From the NCBI RefSeq assembly GCF_001647715.1, contig NZ_CP015600.1, positions 4,464,001 through 4,528,000 of the forward strand: DNA of 64,000 nt, in the 5' to 3' direction. A model generated the notes under the pieces. The model did not search any database, had not been told where the DNA came from, and saw nothing but the letters and a program-made list of their open reading frames with translations. The stretch's first letter is position 1. Each line of letters begins with the position of its first letter. The translations under genes were made by a program, and so were the position numbers. Below, one piece after another: positions 53,970 to 63,686 of the stretch. The DNA comes from Pseudomonas antarctica (GTDB lineage Bacteria; Pseudomonadota; Gammaproteobacteria; Pseudomonadales; Pseudomonadaceae).

Positions 53970-54761
53970 TCAACTGCGTTTGTTCTGCGGCATCGCCTTG
54001 ACGGCGCCACTGGCGATCAACTCGGCCAGTTCGGCGACGTCGAGCAAGGCGCACATGTGCTCAATCACGGTGCCCGCCAACCAAGGCCGCTGGCCTCGGT
54101 GACTGCGCCATTTGATTTCGTTCGGGTCCAGGCGCAACGAGCGACTGACTTGATGCACCGCCAGCCCCCACTCGTAGCCCTGCACCGAGATCACGTACTG
54201 CAAACCCTGGCGGAAGTCATCGCGGTAGCGGTCGGGCATCACCCAGCGCGCGGTGTCCAGCACCTTGAGGTTACCGGCCTGGCTTGGCAGGATGCCGAGG
54301 AACCACTCCGGTTGCCCGAACAGCGGTGTCAGCTCCTGGCCTTCAAGCGAATAGATCGAACCTAGGCACACCAGCGGCACCGCCAGGGTCAACCCGGCGA
54401 CGTCGAACAGCAGGCATTCGAACGGCTCGGCGGCCCATGCCGGGCGGTCATCACCGCTCACCGGCGGCGGCGTGATGCTCGGCGGCAGGTGGACTTCCAC
54501 CACCGGCTCGACCACCACGGGCGCCACAACTACTGGAGCTACCGGTGCGACAACCGGTGCGACCACAACGTGGGCATCACGCGCCTGTTCTTCCAGCACA
54601 GCCAGCTGGAATTCATCCAGCGTGCTTTCTGCTTCTACGACCGGTTCAAGTACCAGAATCGGTTCCGGCAGTTCCTCCTCGGTCGCATCCTGCAGCAGGG
54701 CATCCAGGTAGGATTCCAGTGCCAGTTGCGGCCGAGTCTTGAGTTTGACGGGACGGTTCAT
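53970..54761 (-). CDS. parP: ParP-like CheW-domain protein
   Basis: ParP binds ParC and CheA and keeps chemosensory arrays at the cell pole (established in Vibrio, with homologues at this position in pseudomonads). The 263-aa protein has an N-terminal part (ALESYLDALLQDATEEELPEP), a proline/valine-rich linker (about residues 65-105) and a C-terminal CheW-like domain (FECLLFDVAGLTLAVPLVCLG, WFLGILPSQAGNLKVLDTA, WGLAVHQVSRSLRLDPNEI) that would contain the array-interaction surface. The ATG overlaps the stop of the upstream ParA-type gene (TGATG). Confidence 0.85.
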   Translation of the reverse strand: MNRPVKLKTRPQLALESYLDALLQDATEEELPEPILVLEPVVEAESTLDEFQLAVLEEQARDAHVVVAPVVAPVAPVVVAPVVVEPVVEVHLPPSITPPPVSGDDRPAWAAEPFECLLFDVAGLTLAVPLVCLGSIYSLEGQELTPLFGQPEWFLGILPSQAGNLKVLDTARWVMPDRYRDDFRQGLQYVISVQGYEWGLAVHQVSRSLRLDPNEIKWRSHRGQRPWLAGTVIEHMCALLDVAELAELIASGAVKAMPQNKRS

Positions 54762-55549
54762 CACGCCACCTGCGCCACAAGCTGCTGCGACAGCAGATGC
54801 TTGAGCAAGGCGCGGTAGGCCAGCACGCCACGGCTTTTGCCGTCGAACTGCGAAGGCGTCAGGCCTGCACGGCTGGCGTCACGCAGGCGCGTGTCCACTG
54901 GAATGTAGCCTTGCCAGATGGTCTCCGGGTAAGCATCACGCAACACACGCAAAGTGCCGAGGGAGGCCTGGGTGCGGCGGTCGAACAAGGTCGGCACGAT
55001 GCTGAATGGCAGCGCCTGTTTGCGCGACCGGTTGATCATCGCCAGGGTGCTGACCATGCGTTCCAGGCCTTTGACCGCCAAGTGCTCGGTCTGTACCGGG
55101 ATCACCAACTGCTGGCTGGCGGCCAAGGCGTTGACCATCAGCACACCGAGCAACGGCGGGCTGTCGATGATCGCGTAGTCGAAGTCTTGCCACAGTTGCG
55201 CCAGCGTCTTGGCGATCACCAGGCCCAAACCGCTCTGCCCCGGCGACTGGCGCTCAAGGGTGGCCAGGGCGGTGCTCGACGGCAGCAGGGAGATGCTGTC
55301 GTTACTGGTGGGCAGCAACAGCTGCCCGGGCAAATCGCTCGGCACGCTGCCCTTGTGCAGGAACAGGTCGTAGCAGCTGTGCTCCAGCGCATCCGGGTCG
55401 TAGCCGAAATAGCTGGTCATCGAGCCATGCGGGTCCAGGTCGACCACGACCACACGCTTGCCCGCCTCGGCCAGCAAGCCGGCTAAGGCGATGGAGGTGG
55501 TCGTCTTGCCGACTCCACCTTTTTGATTGGCAACTGCCCAGACTCTCAT
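54761..55549 (-). CDS. parC: ParA-type ATPase of the chemotaxis operon (ParC-like)
   Basis: This ATPase is expected to place chemotaxis arrays at the pole. The 262-aa protein begins MRVWAVANQKGGVGKTTTSI with the ParA deviant Walker A motif, then VVVDLDPHGSMTSYFGYDP, DYAIIDSPPLLGVLMVNAL and a conserved VPTLFDRRTQASL. ATG 55549 is preferred to an in-frame codon 42 bp upstream because it begins the conserved strand. It sits between motD and parP; 'parC' here is not topoisomerase IV. Confidence 0.88.
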   Translation of the reverse strand: MRVWAVANQKGGVGKTTTSIALAGLLAEAGKRVVVVDLDPHGSMTSYFGYDPDALEHSCYDLFLHKGSVPSDLPGQLLLPTSNDSISLLPSSTALATLERQSPGQSGLGLVIAKTLAQLWQDFDYAIIDSPPLLGVLMVNALAASQQLVIPVQTEHLAVKGLERMVSTLAMINRSRKQALPFSIVPTLFDRRTQASLGTLRVLRDAYPETIWQGYIPVDTRLRDASRAGLTPSQFDGKSRGVLAYRALLKHLLSQQLVAQVA

Positions 55550-55600
55550 TCGGTTGGTTCCTCCCGGCAGGCGATGGCGCGACCGAGACATTGCATAAAG

Positions 55601-56488
55601 TTATTGAGCCGGTGACGGAGAATTGACGGCGCTCTGACGAACCGACGGCTTAACGGTTGGCGGTGCAGTTTGTGTGCCAGCCCGCTTCAAGGCCGCATCC
55701 GGTGTTGCATTGGCGGTACCGGTGCCGGTCAGGCTGCGGCGTACATCCAGGTTGCGTGACACCACCAGCACCACGCGGCGGTTGCGCGCTCGGCCTTCGG
55801 CGGTGGCGTTATTGGCCACCGGCTGGAATTCACCATAGCCCACCGACGCCAGGCGCCCAGGGTTTATGCCCTGCATCGCGAGCATGCGCACGATGCTCGA
55901 CGCCCGGGCCGACGACAGCTCCCAGTTGGTCGGGTACTGCGCAGTGCTGATCGGGAAATTGTCGGTAAAGCCTTCAACGTGAATCGGGTTTTCAAACGGT
56001 TTGAGTATCGCCGCGACCTTGTCGATGATGGTGAACGCCTGGTCGCTCGGCAATGCGTCGGCGCTGGCGAACAGCAGGCTGGAGTTCAGCTCGATTTCGA
56101 CCCACAACTCATTGCCGCGCACGGTCATCTGGTTGGATTTGATCAGGTCGCCAAAGGCGGCGCTGATGTCATCGGCGATGCTTTTCAGCGGGTCGCTGGT
56201 GCCACCGATGCCGGCGGCGATTTCATCACTGTCGTTGACCAGCGGCTTGGCCGGGGTCACGGTCTTGGGCCGCTCTTCGCCAATCGGAATCGGTTTCAGG
56301 GCACGGTCGGTGTCATTGAACACGCCGATCAGGGCCTGGGAAATGACTTTGTACTTGCCTTCGTTGATCGACGAGATGGAATACATCACCACGAAAAACG
56401 CGAACAGCAAGGTGATGAAGTCCGCGTAGGACACCAGCCAGCGTTCATGGTTGACGTGTTCTTCAGGCTCGCGACGGCGACGGCTCAC
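55601..56488 (-). CDS. motD: Flagellar motor stator protein MotD (MotB family)
   Basis: MotD anchors the stator to the cell wall and carries the ion-binding aspartate. The 295-aa protein has the single membrane span VSYADFITLLFAFFVVMYSI (the Asp of SYADF binds the ion), a plug region, and an OmpA/Pal peptidoglycan-binding domain (HVEGFTDNFPIST, NWELSSARASSIVRML, GYGEFQPVANN). I chose GTG 56488 (MSRRRREPEEH), 8 bp after GGGAGG; TTG 56494 would be too close. Pseudomonads have a second stator pair MotAB elsewhere; MotCD supports swarming. Confidence 0.93.
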   Translation of the reverse strand: MSRRRREPEEHVNHERWLVSYADFITLLFAFFVVMYSISSINEGKYKVISQALIGVFNDTDRALKPIPIGEERPKTVTPAKPLVNDSDEIAAGIGGTSDPLKSIADDISAAFGDLIKSNQMTVRGNELWVEIELNSSLLFASADALPSDQAFTIIDKVAAILKPFENPIHVEGFTDNFPISTAQYPTNWELSSARASSIVRMLAMQGINPGRLASVGYGEFQPVANNATAEGRARNRRVVLVVSRNLDVRRSLTGTGTANATPDAALKRAGTQTAPPTVKPSVRQSAVNSPSPAQ

Positions 56489-56503
56489 ACTCAATACCTC
56501 CCA

Positions 56504-57244
56504 TCAGTCCATGAAGCCCTGGAGCTTCAATTCGATGGAGCGCGGGTTCTCACCCTCGGCAATCGACAACAGACCTTCAAGCAACATCTCGCGGTAACGC
56601 GACTGGCGCATGGCAACCGACTTGAGCTTGCTCGCCACCGGCAACAACACCAGGTTGGCACTCGCCACGCCATAGATGGTGGCGACAAACGCCACGGCAA
56701 TGCCGCTGCCCAACTGCGACGGGTCGCCCAGGTTGCCCATCACGTGGATCAGGCCCATCACCGCACCGATGATACCGATGGTTGGCGCGTAGCCGCCCAT
56801 GCTTTCAAAGACTTTGGCGGCGTTGATGTCGCGGCTTTCCTGGGTGAGAAAATCCACCTCCAGGATGCTGCGAATCGCTTCCGGCTCGGCGCCGTCCACC
56901 AGCAACTGCAAGCCCTTGCGCGCGTAGCTGTCGGGCTCGGCATCGGCCACGCCTTCCAGGCCCAGCAGGCCTTCCTTGCGTGCGGTGAGGCTCCAGTTGA
57001 CCACGCGGTCGATACCACCGGGCAGATCAACGCGCGGCGGGAAAATAATCCAGATCAGGATTTGCATTGCGCGCTTGAACGAACTCATGGGCGACTGCAA
57101 CAACGCAGCGCCCACGGTGCCGCCAATCACGATCAGCGCAGCCGGGCCGTTGGCCAAGGCGCCGAGGTGGCCGCCCTCGAGGTAGTTGCCGCCGATAATT
57201 GCGACAAACGCCATGATGATGCCAATCAGGCTCAATACATCCAT
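56504..57244 (-). CDS. motC: Flagellar motor stator protein MotC (MotA family)
   Basis: MotC forms the pentameric, torque-generating part of the MotCD stator. The 246-aa protein has four membrane spans (LIGIIMAFVAIIGGNYLEGG, ALIVIGGTVGAALLQ, APTIGIIGAVMGLIHVM, GIAVAFVATIYGVASANLVLL) and a cytoplasmic loop with charged residues for rotor contact. The ATG overlaps the cheB stop by one base, and motD follows by 15 bp. Confidence 0.93.
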   Translation of the reverse strand: MDVLSLIGIIMAFVAIIGGNYLEGGHLGALANGPAALIVIGGTVGAALLQSPMSSFKRAMQILIWIIFPPRVDLPGGIDRVVNWSLTARKEGLLGLEGVADAEPDSYARKGLQLLVDGAEPEAIRSILEVDFLTQESRDINAAKVFESMGGYAPTIGIIGAVMGLIHVMGNLGDPSQLGSGIAVAFVATIYGVASANLVLLPVASKLKSVAMRQSRYREMLLEGLLSIAEGENPRSIELKLQGFMD

Positions 57245-58374
57245 CAGAGGCAGGCCTCCACCAGATGCTTGCCGATATCGTCCAGGCTATACACGGCGTC
57301 GGCCAGGTCCGCTTTGACGATGGCCATGGGCATGCCATAGATCACGCAGCTGGCTTCGTCCTGGGCCCAGATTGCACTGCCGCCCTGCTTGAGCAGGCGA
57401 GCGCCTTCACGGCCGTCGGCGCCCATGCCGGTGAGCACCACCGCCAGAACTTTGTCGCCGTAGGACTTTGCCGCCGAACCGAAGGTGATATCCACACACG
57501 GCTTGTAGTTCAGGCGCTCGTCACCCGGCAGGATTTTGATCGCACCACGGCCATCAACCATCATCTGCTTGCCGCCCGGGGCCAGCAGTGCCAGGCCAGG
57601 ACGCAGGATGTCACCATCCTCGGCTTCCTTGACGGTGATGCGGCACAGCTTGTCCAGGCGCTCGGCGAAGGCCTTGGTGAAGGCCGCGGGCATATGCTGG
57701 ATCAACACGATCGGCGCCGGGAAATTGGCCGGCAGCTGGGTCAACACCCGCTGCAGGGCCACCGGGCCGCCGGTGGATGTACCGATGGCAACCAGCTTGT
57801 AGGCCTTGCGCTTGGGCGCTGGCGAATGCGCGCTCGGCGCAGAAGCGCGCACCGGCGGCGCCACAGGGCGCGCCACTGGCGCAGGCGCTGGGCGAGCAAA
57901 CGACGAAGTGGGCGCAGTGGACGCCGCCGGCGCCGCAACCGGTGCAGGCGCCGGCGCACTGAACAGGCTGCGACGGTTACTGCGCGAAATGCTGTGCACC
58001 TTCTCGCACAGCATCTGCTTGACCTTCTCGGGGTTGCGCGAGATGTCTTCGAAATTCTTCGGCAGGAAGTCCACCGCACCGGCGTCCAGCGCATCCAGGG
58101 TCACCCGGGCGCCTTCATGAGTCAGCGAGGAGAACATCAACACCGGGGTGGGGCAGCGCTGCATGATATGCCGAACAGCCGTGATGCCATCCATCATCGG
58201 CATCTCGTAGTCCATGGTGATCACGTCCGGTTTCAACGCAATGGCTTGATCAATCGCCTCTTTGCCGTTAGTGGCCGTACCGACCACCTGGATGGTTGGA
58301 TCGGCGGAAAGAATTTCCGAGACGCGGCGGCGGAAGAAACCCGAATCGTCCACCACCAGGACCTTGACTGCCAT
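57244..58374 (-). CDS. cheB: Chemotaxis methylesterase/deamidase CheB
   Basis: CheB removes methyl groups from receptors and deamidates glutamines when phosphorylated. The 376-aa protein has a receiver domain ([11 protein letters not shown]; acceptor Asp in [22 protein letters not shown]), a long Ala/Pro-rich linker (about residues 140-185) and the esterase domain with catalytic triad regions [10 protein letters not shown] (Ser), [17 protein letters not shown] (His) and [13 protein letters not shown] (Asp). ATG 58374 fits the conserved N-terminus; 17 extra upstream codons are unlikely. It is coupled to motC. Confidence 0.95.
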   Translation of the reverse strand: MAVKVLVVDDSGFFRRRVSEILSADPTIQVVGTATNGKEAIDQAIALKPDVITMDYEMPMMDGITAVRHIMQRCPTPVLMFSSLTHEGARVTLDALDAGAVDFLPKNFEDISRNPEKVKQMLCEKVHSISRSNRRSLFSAPAPAPVAAPAASTAPTSSFARPAPAPVARPVAPPVRASAPSAHSPAPKRKAYKLVAIGTSTGGPVALQRVLTQLPANFPAPIVLIQHMPAAFTKAFAERLDKLCRITVKEAEDGDILRPGLALLAPGGKQMMVDGRGAIKILPGDERLNYKPCVDITFGSAAKSYGDKVLAVVLTGMGADGREGARLLKQGGSAIWAQDEASCVIYGMPMAIVKADLADAVYSLDDIGKHLVEACL

Positions 58375-58421
58375 AAACACTCCGTTAGGCGGGGCGGGCA
58401 AACCGCCCTGCCCCGCCAGAA

Positions 58422-60644
58422 TCAAATACGCCGTGCGGCGTAACGCTTGAGCATGCTCGGAACATCGAGAATCAGCGCGATCCGACCGTCACCGGTGATG
58501 GTCGCACCCGACATGCCCGGGGTTCCCTGCAGCATTTTGCCCAAAGGCTTGATGACCACTTCTTCCTGGCCGACCAGTTGATCGACGACAAAGCCGATCC
58601 GCTGGGTGCCCACGGAGAGAATCACCACATGGCCTTCGCGCTGCTCTTCATGCTTGGCCGATGCCACCAGCCAGCGCTTGAGGTAGAACAGTGGCAACGC
58701 CTTGTCGCGTACGATCACCACTTCCTGGCCGTCCACCACGTTGGTGCGCGACAGGTCGAGGTGGAAGATTTCGTTGACGTTGACCAGCGGGAAAGCGAAC
58801 GCCTGGTTGCCCAGCATCACCATCAGGGTCGGCATGATCGCCAGGGTCAACGGCACCTTGATGACGATCTTCGAGCCCTGGCCCTTGGTCGAGTAGATAT
58901 TGATCGAGCCGTTGAGCTGGCTGATCTTGGTCTTCACCACGTCCATGCCGACGCCACGGCCGGACACGTCGGAAATCTCGGTCTTGGTCGAGAAGCCCGG
59001 GGCGAAGATCAGGTTGTAGCACTCGGTGTCGGTCAGGCGGTCGGCGGCGTCCTTGTCCATCACGCCACGCTTGACTGCGATATTGCGCAAGATCGCCGGG
59101 TCCATGCCCTTGCCGTCATCGGTGATCGACAGCAGGATATGGTCGCCTTCTTGCTCTGCCGCCAGAATCACCTTGCCGTTACGGGACTTGCCCGAGGCTT
59201 CGCGCTCTTCCGGGGTTTCGACGCCGTGGTCGACGGCGTTGCGCACCAAGTGGACCAGCGGGTCGGCCAGGGCCTCGACAAGGTTTTTGTCGAGGTCGGT
59301 TTCTTCACCCACCAGTTCCAGGTTGATTTCTTTCTTGAGCTGGCGTGCCAGGTCGCGAACCAGACGCGGGAAGCGGCCGAAGACTTTCTTGATCGGCTGC
59401 ATCCGCGTTTTCATCACCGCGGTCTGCAAGTCAGCAGTGACCACGTCGAGGTTCGACACGGCTTTCTGCATGGCTTCGTCGCCGCTGTTCAGGCCCAGGC
59501 GCACCAGGCGGTTACGCACCAGCACCAGTTCGCCGACCATGTTCATGATGTCGTCCAGGCGTGCGGTATCAACGCGCACGGTGGTTTCGGCTTCACTGGC
59601 AGGCTTCTCGGCCACGGGTGCCGCTGCGGCACGTGCAGGCGCCGGGGCGGCTGCAGGGGCTGGAGCGGGCTTGGCGGCAACCGGCGCGGCGGCTTTGGCC
59701 GGCGCAGGTTTCGCCGCGACAGGCGTGGCGGTCGCCGCAGCAGCCGGGGCCACTTCGGTGAACTTGCCCTTGCCGTGCAATTCGTCCAACAAGGCTTCGA
59801 ATTCGTGATCGGAGATCAGCCCGTCAGCGGCAGGCTCTGCGCTGGCGGCAGGCACGGCAGGCGCGACGGTGGCCGTGGCCGCGACTTCCGGCAAGGCTTC
59901 GGCCGCAAAGGTGCCTTTGCCATGCAACTGGTCGAGCAACGCTTCAAATTCGTCGTCGGTAATGTCGGTGCTGGCGCTGGCGCTGGCAGCCGGAACTTCC
60001 GGCGTAGCGGCAGGTGCCACCGCGTCGGCAGCGAACTGGCCTTTGCCATGCAACTGGTCGAGCAGGGACTCGAATTCAGCGTCGGTAATGTCTTCGCTGG
60101 TCGGCGTTGCAGGCGGGGCGACCGCTTGCGGTGCTTCAGCTTCGGCCTTCACCGCACTGAGGGAGTTGAGCAACTGCTCGAACTCGCTGTCCGTCACGTC
60201 CGCTTCCGGCTCGGCCACAGGCGCCGCTTCCACCACCGGGGCAACCGAGGTGTCGGCAGGTTCTGCCAGGCGCGCCAGGGCGGCCAGCAGTTCCGGCGTG
60301 GCCGCCGTGATCGGTGCACGTTCGCGCACTTCACTGAACATGCCGTTGACCGCATCCAATGCTTCGAGAATCACGTCCATCAGTTCCGAGTCGACGTGTC
60401 GCTCACCCTTGCGCAGGATGTCGAATACGTTCTCGGCGATGTGACAGCACTCCACCAGCTCATGGAGCTGGAGGAAGCCGGCGCCCCCTTTTACAGTGTG
60501 AAAACCGCGAAAAATTGCATTGAGCAGGTTCGCATCATCCGGGCGGCTTTCCAGCTCGACCAGTTGCTCGGACAGTTGCTCTAAAATTTCGCCGGCCTCT
60601 ACAAGGAAATCCTGAAGGATTTCTTCATCGGCGCCGAAGCTCAT
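58422..60644 (-). CDS. cheA: Chemotaxis histidine kinase CheA with four CheZ-tail-like repeats
   Basis: CheA phosphorylates CheY and CheB in response to receptors. The 740-aa protein has an Hpt domain (phospho-His49 in [12 protein letters not shown]), a long Ala/Pro linker (145-350) in place of a recognisable P2 domain, then dimerisation ([20 protein letters not shown]), ATPase ([38 protein letters not shown]) and CheW-like regulatory domains. The linker carries four copies of a D-x-E-F-E-x-L-L-D-x-L motif at about 149-162, 185-204, 227-246 and 276-295, the last three with HGKGxF. It belongs to the cheY-Z-A-B operon; cheZ stops 11 bp before it. Confidence 0.95.
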   Translation of the reverse strand: MSFGADEEILQDFLVEAGEILEQLSEQLVELESRPDDANLLNAIFRGFHTVKGGAGFLQLHELVECCHIAENVFDILRKGERHVDSELMDVILEALDAVNGMFSEVRERAPITAATPELLAALARLAEPADTSVAPVVEAAPVAEPEADVTDSEFEQLLNSLSAVKAEAEAPQAVAPPATPTSEDITDAEFESLLDQLHGKGQFAADAVAPAATPEVPAASASASTDITDDEFEALLDQLHGKGTFAAEALPEVAATATVAPAVPAASAEPAADGLISDHEFEALLDELHGKGKFTEVAPAAAATATPVAAKPAPAKAAAPVAAKPAPAPAAAPAPARAAAAPVAEKPASEAETTVRVDTARLDDIMNMVGELVLVRNRLVRLGLNSGDEAMQKAVSNLDVVTADLQTAVMKTRMQPIKKVFGRFPRLVRDLARQLKKEINLELVGEETDLDKNLVEALADPLVHLVRNAVDHGVETPEEREASGKSRNGKVILAAEQEGDHILLSITDDGKGMDPAILRNIAVKRGVMDKDAADRLTDTECYNLIFAPGFSTKTEISDVSGRGVGMDVVKTKISQLNGSINIYSTKGQGSKIVIKVPLTLAIMPTLMVMLGNQAFAFPLVNVNEIFHLDLSRTNVVDGQEVVIVRDKALPLFYLKRWLVASAKHEEQREGHVVILSVGTQRIGFVVDQLVGQEEVVIKPLGKMLQGTPGMSGATITGDGRIALILDVPSMLKRYAARRI

Positions 60645-60655
60645 GTGGGTGCTCC

Positions 60656-61444
60656 TTAGAAGCCTAAACTGGATAACAGGTCATCTACGTCATCCTGACC
60701 TGACATAACGTCTTCACGTTTATCGGCATGAATCTGCGGACCTTCACCCTTGGCGAGATGTTTTTGTGGATCTTTTTCCGAGAGGATCGCTTCGCGGTCA
60801 TGTTCGATGCCGGCAAAACGATCAACTTGGCCAGCCATGAGCACCAATTTGAGCAAGTTGCTTTCCACTTCGGTGACCAACTGGGTCACGCGTTTGATCA
60901 CCTGACCGGTGAGGTCCTGGTAATCCTGGGCCAGCAGAATGTCATTGAGGTTGCTGGCAACCTTGCGGTTTTCCTCTTCGCTGCGCGACAGAAAAGCGTC
61001 GACCCGACGCGCCAACTCACGAAACTCTTCAGCCCCCACTTCCCGACGCATGAAACGGCCCCAGTCAACGCTGAGGGCCTGCGCTTCGGTCGCCATGCCA
61101 TTGACCAGGGGCGTGGCGTTTTCCACCAGGTCCATGGTGCGGTTGGCCGCCGCCTCAGTCAGCCTGACCACATAGGACAGGCGTTCGGTGGCATCGGTGA
61201 TTTGCGAGATTTCTTCGGCCTGGGGCATGTGCGGGTCAATCTGAAAATTGACGATCGCACTGTGCAGCTCGCGTGTGAGCTTGCCCACTTCCTGGTACAG
61301 GCCGCGGTCACGGGTCTGGTTAAGCTCATGGATTAACTGCACCGCGTCGCCGAACTGGCCTTTTTCAAGGCTTTCGACCAACTGGTGAGCATGCTTTTTC
61401 AGGGTCGACTCAAAGTCTGCCTGCGATGATTCTTTATGCTCCAT
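60656..61444 (-). CDS. cheZ: CheY-P phosphatase CheZ
   Basis: CheZ dephosphorylates CheY-P. The 262-aa helical protein has the catalytic segment ILLAQDYQDLTGQVIKRV (Gln of YQDLTGQ inserts into the CheY active site) and the C-terminal CheY-binding peptide DDVDDLLSSLGF, nearly the same as in enterobacteria. It follows cheY by 18 bp. The tail is of interest because CheA carries similar repeats. Confidence 0.95.
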   Translation of the reverse strand: MEHKESSQADFESTLKKHAHQLVESLEKGQFGDAVQLIHELNQTRDRGLYQEVGKLTRELHSAIVNFQIDPHMPQAEEISQITDATERLSYVVRLTEAAANRTMDLVENATPLVNGMATEAQALSVDWGRFMRREVGAEEFRELARRVDAFLSRSEEENRKVASNLNDILLAQDYQDLTGQVIKRVTQLVTEVESNLLKLVLMAGQVDRFAGIEHDREAILSEKDPQKHLAKGEGPQIHADKREDVMSGQDDVDDLLSSLGF

Positions 61445-61462
61445 AGCTCCCCCGTGGTGGCA

Positions 61463-61837
61463 TCAGCCGTGGATGCGTTCGAAGATTTTTTCGATCTTCT
61501 CTTTCAAGGCCAATGCAGTGAATGGCTTAACCACGTAACCGTTAACCCCGGCTTGGGCGGCTTCGATGATCTGTTCACGCTTGGCTTCGGCGGTCACCAT
61601 CAGCACAGGCAGGCTGCGCAGTTTTTCATCGGCGCGCACGTGACGCAGCAAGTCGATGCCGGTCATGCCCGGCATGTTCCAGTCGGTTACCAGAAAGTCG
61701 ATGCTCCCGCTGTTGAGGATAGGAATCGCCGTCAGGCCGTCATCCGCCTCGACCGTGTTGGTGAACCCAAGGTCACGCAACAGGTTTTTTATGATCCGCC
61801 GCATCGTTGAGAAGTCATCAACGATGAGGATTTTCAT
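61463..61837 (-). CDS. cheY: Chemotaxis response regulator CheY
   Basis: CheY-P binds the flagellar switch and changes rotation. The 124-aa single-domain protein has the acidic pair VDDFSTMRR, acceptor Asp in [13 protein letters not shown], Thr in [10 protein letters not shown] and Lys in [15 protein letters not shown] 61837 begins the conserved MKILIVDD; eight codons further upstream are open but unlike the family. A 171-bp gap separates it from fliA and contains a stem-loop (GCGAGAGG...CCTTTCGC on the minus strand, about 61953-61976). Confidence 0.95.
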   Translation of the reverse strand: MKILIVDDFSTMRRIIKNLLRDLGFTNTVEADDGLTAIPILNSGSIDFLVTDWNMPGMTGIDLLRHVRADEKLRSLPVLMVTAEAKREQIIEAAQAGVNGYVVKPFTALALKEKIEKIFERIHG

Positions 61838-62008
61838 GTTCTTGTCCAATTCGACCTCCAAGCAGTCTTAAACGCGCCCAGCACCTGGACGCGCCATTTC
61901 AATCAACAGGCGTTACACAAAAAGGACTGCCAGGGGTACCACGGAACGAACCCGCGAAAGGCTTTTCACCTCTCGCCTAATTGCGCTGCAGTATCCCCAC
62001 ACTGCCTG

Positions 62009-62749
62009 TCAGCGCGCGCGCCACTCTCCCAATCGCCCCCGCAAGCGGGCTGCGCACTGGCTATGCAGCTGGCTGACACGCGATTCGCTGACCCCCAGGA
62101 CCTCACCGATTTCCTTGAGGTTCAGCTCTTCGTCGTAGTACAGCGCCAACACCAGTCGCTCACGCTCAGGCAAATTGGCAATCGCTTCCGCCAACGCCCC
62201 CTGGAAGCGTTCATCTTCCAGGTCGCGCGACGGTTCGAGATGTGCACTCGCGCCGTCCTCGTGCAGCCCTTCGTGTTCGCCGTCCTGCAACAGGTCGTCG
62301 AAACTGAACAGGCGGCTGCCCAAGGTATCGTTCAAAATCCCGTAGTAATCGTCGAGACTCAATTGGAGTTCGGCCGCAACTTCATGATCTTTAGCGTCAC
62401 GACCTGTTTTTGCTTCAATTGCACGAATTGCGTCACTGACCATTCGCGTGTTGCGGTGTACCGAACGCGGCGCCCAGTCCCCTTTACGCACTTCATCGAG
62501 CATCGCACCACGGATACGGATACCCGCATACGTCTCGAAACTCGCGCCTTTGCTCGCGTCGTATTTGGTCGACACTTCGAGCAGGCCGATCATGCCGGCC
62601 TGGATCAGGTCTTCAACCTGTACACTGGCAGGCAGGCGTGCCAGCAAGTGGTAGGCAATGCGCTTGACCAGGGGCGCATAGCGCTCGATCAATTCGCCTT
62701 GGCTGTCACGTGCCGAGTTTTTGTAAAGGTTATAGCCGCTGGCTGTCAT
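62009..62749 (-). CDS. fliA: Flagellar sigma factor FliA (sigma-28)
   Basis: FliA transcribes late flagellar and chemotaxis genes. The 246-aa protein has region 2 (ERYAPLVKRIAYHLLARLPASVQVEDLIQ; FETYAGIRIRGAMLDEVRKGDWAPRSV), region 3 and region 4 (LPERERLVLALYYDEELNLKEIGEVLGVSESRVSQLH). ATG 62749 overlaps the fleN stop by 4 bp (ATGA), so FliA synthesis is coupled to FleN. Its activity is normally held by FlgM, encoded elsewhere. Confidence 0.95.
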   Translation of the reverse strand: MTASGYNLYKNSARDSQGELIERYAPLVKRIAYHLLARLPASVQVEDLIQAGMIGLLEVSTKYDASKGASFETYAGIRIRGAMLDEVRKGDWAPRSVHRNTRMVSDAIRAIEAKTGRDAKDHEVAAELQLSLDDYYGILNDTLGSRLFSFDDLLQDGEHEGLHEDGASAHLEPSRDLEDERFQGALAEAIANLPERERLVLALYYDEELNLKEIGEVLGVSESRVSQLHSQCAARLRGRLGEWRAR

Positions 62750-63579
62750 AGCACCGGTCCTGCGCTCGTCTGATGCACCAATCGCTCGACGAAAAACTCC
62801 AGATGCCCGCGCGGGTTGGCGGGCAACGGCCAAGTATCGACCTTCTGGGCAATAGCCTTGAACGCCAATGCGCACTTCGAACGAGGGAACGCTTCATAGA
62901 CTGCACGCTGCTTTTGCACAGCCTTGCGCACACACTCGTCATAGGGAACTGCGCCAACGTATTGTAAGGCGACATCGAGGAAGCGATCCGTGACCTTGGT
63001 CAACTTGGCGAACAGGTTTCGCCCTTCCTGCGGGCTTTGGGCCATGTTGGCCAGCACACGGAAGCGATTCATGCCGTAGTCACGGTTAAGCAGTTTGATC
63101 AGGGCGTAGGCATCGGTGATGGAGGTGGGCTCATCGCAGACCACCAGCAGCACTTCCTGGGCAGCGCGCACGAAGCTGACCACGGACTCGCCGATCCCGG
63201 CGGCGGTGTCGATCACCAGCACGTCGAGGTTGTCGCCGATGTCACTGAACGCCTGGATCAGGCCGGCGTGCTGCGCCGGGCTCAGATGCACCATGCTCTG
63301 GGTACCCGAGGCCGCCGGCACGATACGAATGCCACCGGGACCTTGCAGCAGCACATCGCGCAGCTCGCAGCGGCCCTCGATCACATCGGCAAGGGTGTGT
63401 TTGGGTGTCAGCCCCAGCAGAACGTCGACGTTCGCCAGCCCCAGGTCAGCATCCAGCAGCATGACCCGACGGCCAAGCTCTGCCAGGGCCAGGGACAAAT
63501 TCACTGACACGTTAGTTTTTCCGACGCCACCTTTGCCGCCGGTCACCGCGATCACCTGTACGGGATGCATGCTGCCCAT
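62746..63579 (-). CDS. fleN: Flagellar number regulator FleN (FlhG)
   Basis: FleN is a MinD-type ATPase that restrains FleQ and keeps polar flagellum number to one or few. The 277-aa protein has the deviant Walker A motif TGGKGGVGKTNVSVNLSLAL, LLDADLGLANVDVLLGL and VLVIDTAAGIGESVVSF. It lies between flhF and fliA as in other polarly flagellated gamma-proteobacteria. Confidence 0.95.
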   Translation of the reverse strand: MGSMHPVQVIAVTGGKGGVGKTNVSVNLSLALAELGRRVMLLDADLGLANVDVLLGLTPKHTLADVIEGRCELRDVLLQGPGGIRIVPAASGTQSMVHLSPAQHAGLIQAFSDIGDNLDVLVIDTAAGIGESVVSFVRAAQEVLLVVCDEPTSITDAYALIKLLNRDYGMNRFRVLANMAQSPQEGRNLFAKLTKVTDRFLDVALQYVGAVPYDECVRKAVQKQRAVYEAFPRSKCALAFKAIAQKVDTWPLPANPRGHLEFFVERLVHQTSAGPVL

Positions 63580-63686
63580 TTTATTTCTTTACCTTGTCTT
63601 GCTTAGACGCAGGCTACATGGCTTGGCCGCGTGAATCGCTTGCAGACCATCGATGTAGATACTTTTCACGGTGTTCATCCTGCCCT

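Noticed and set aside
58578..60584. 668-codon plus-strand frame opposite cheA and 392-codon frame opposite cheB (57265-58443)
   Set aside because: Antisense shadows; cheA and cheB are intact and recognisable on the other strand.
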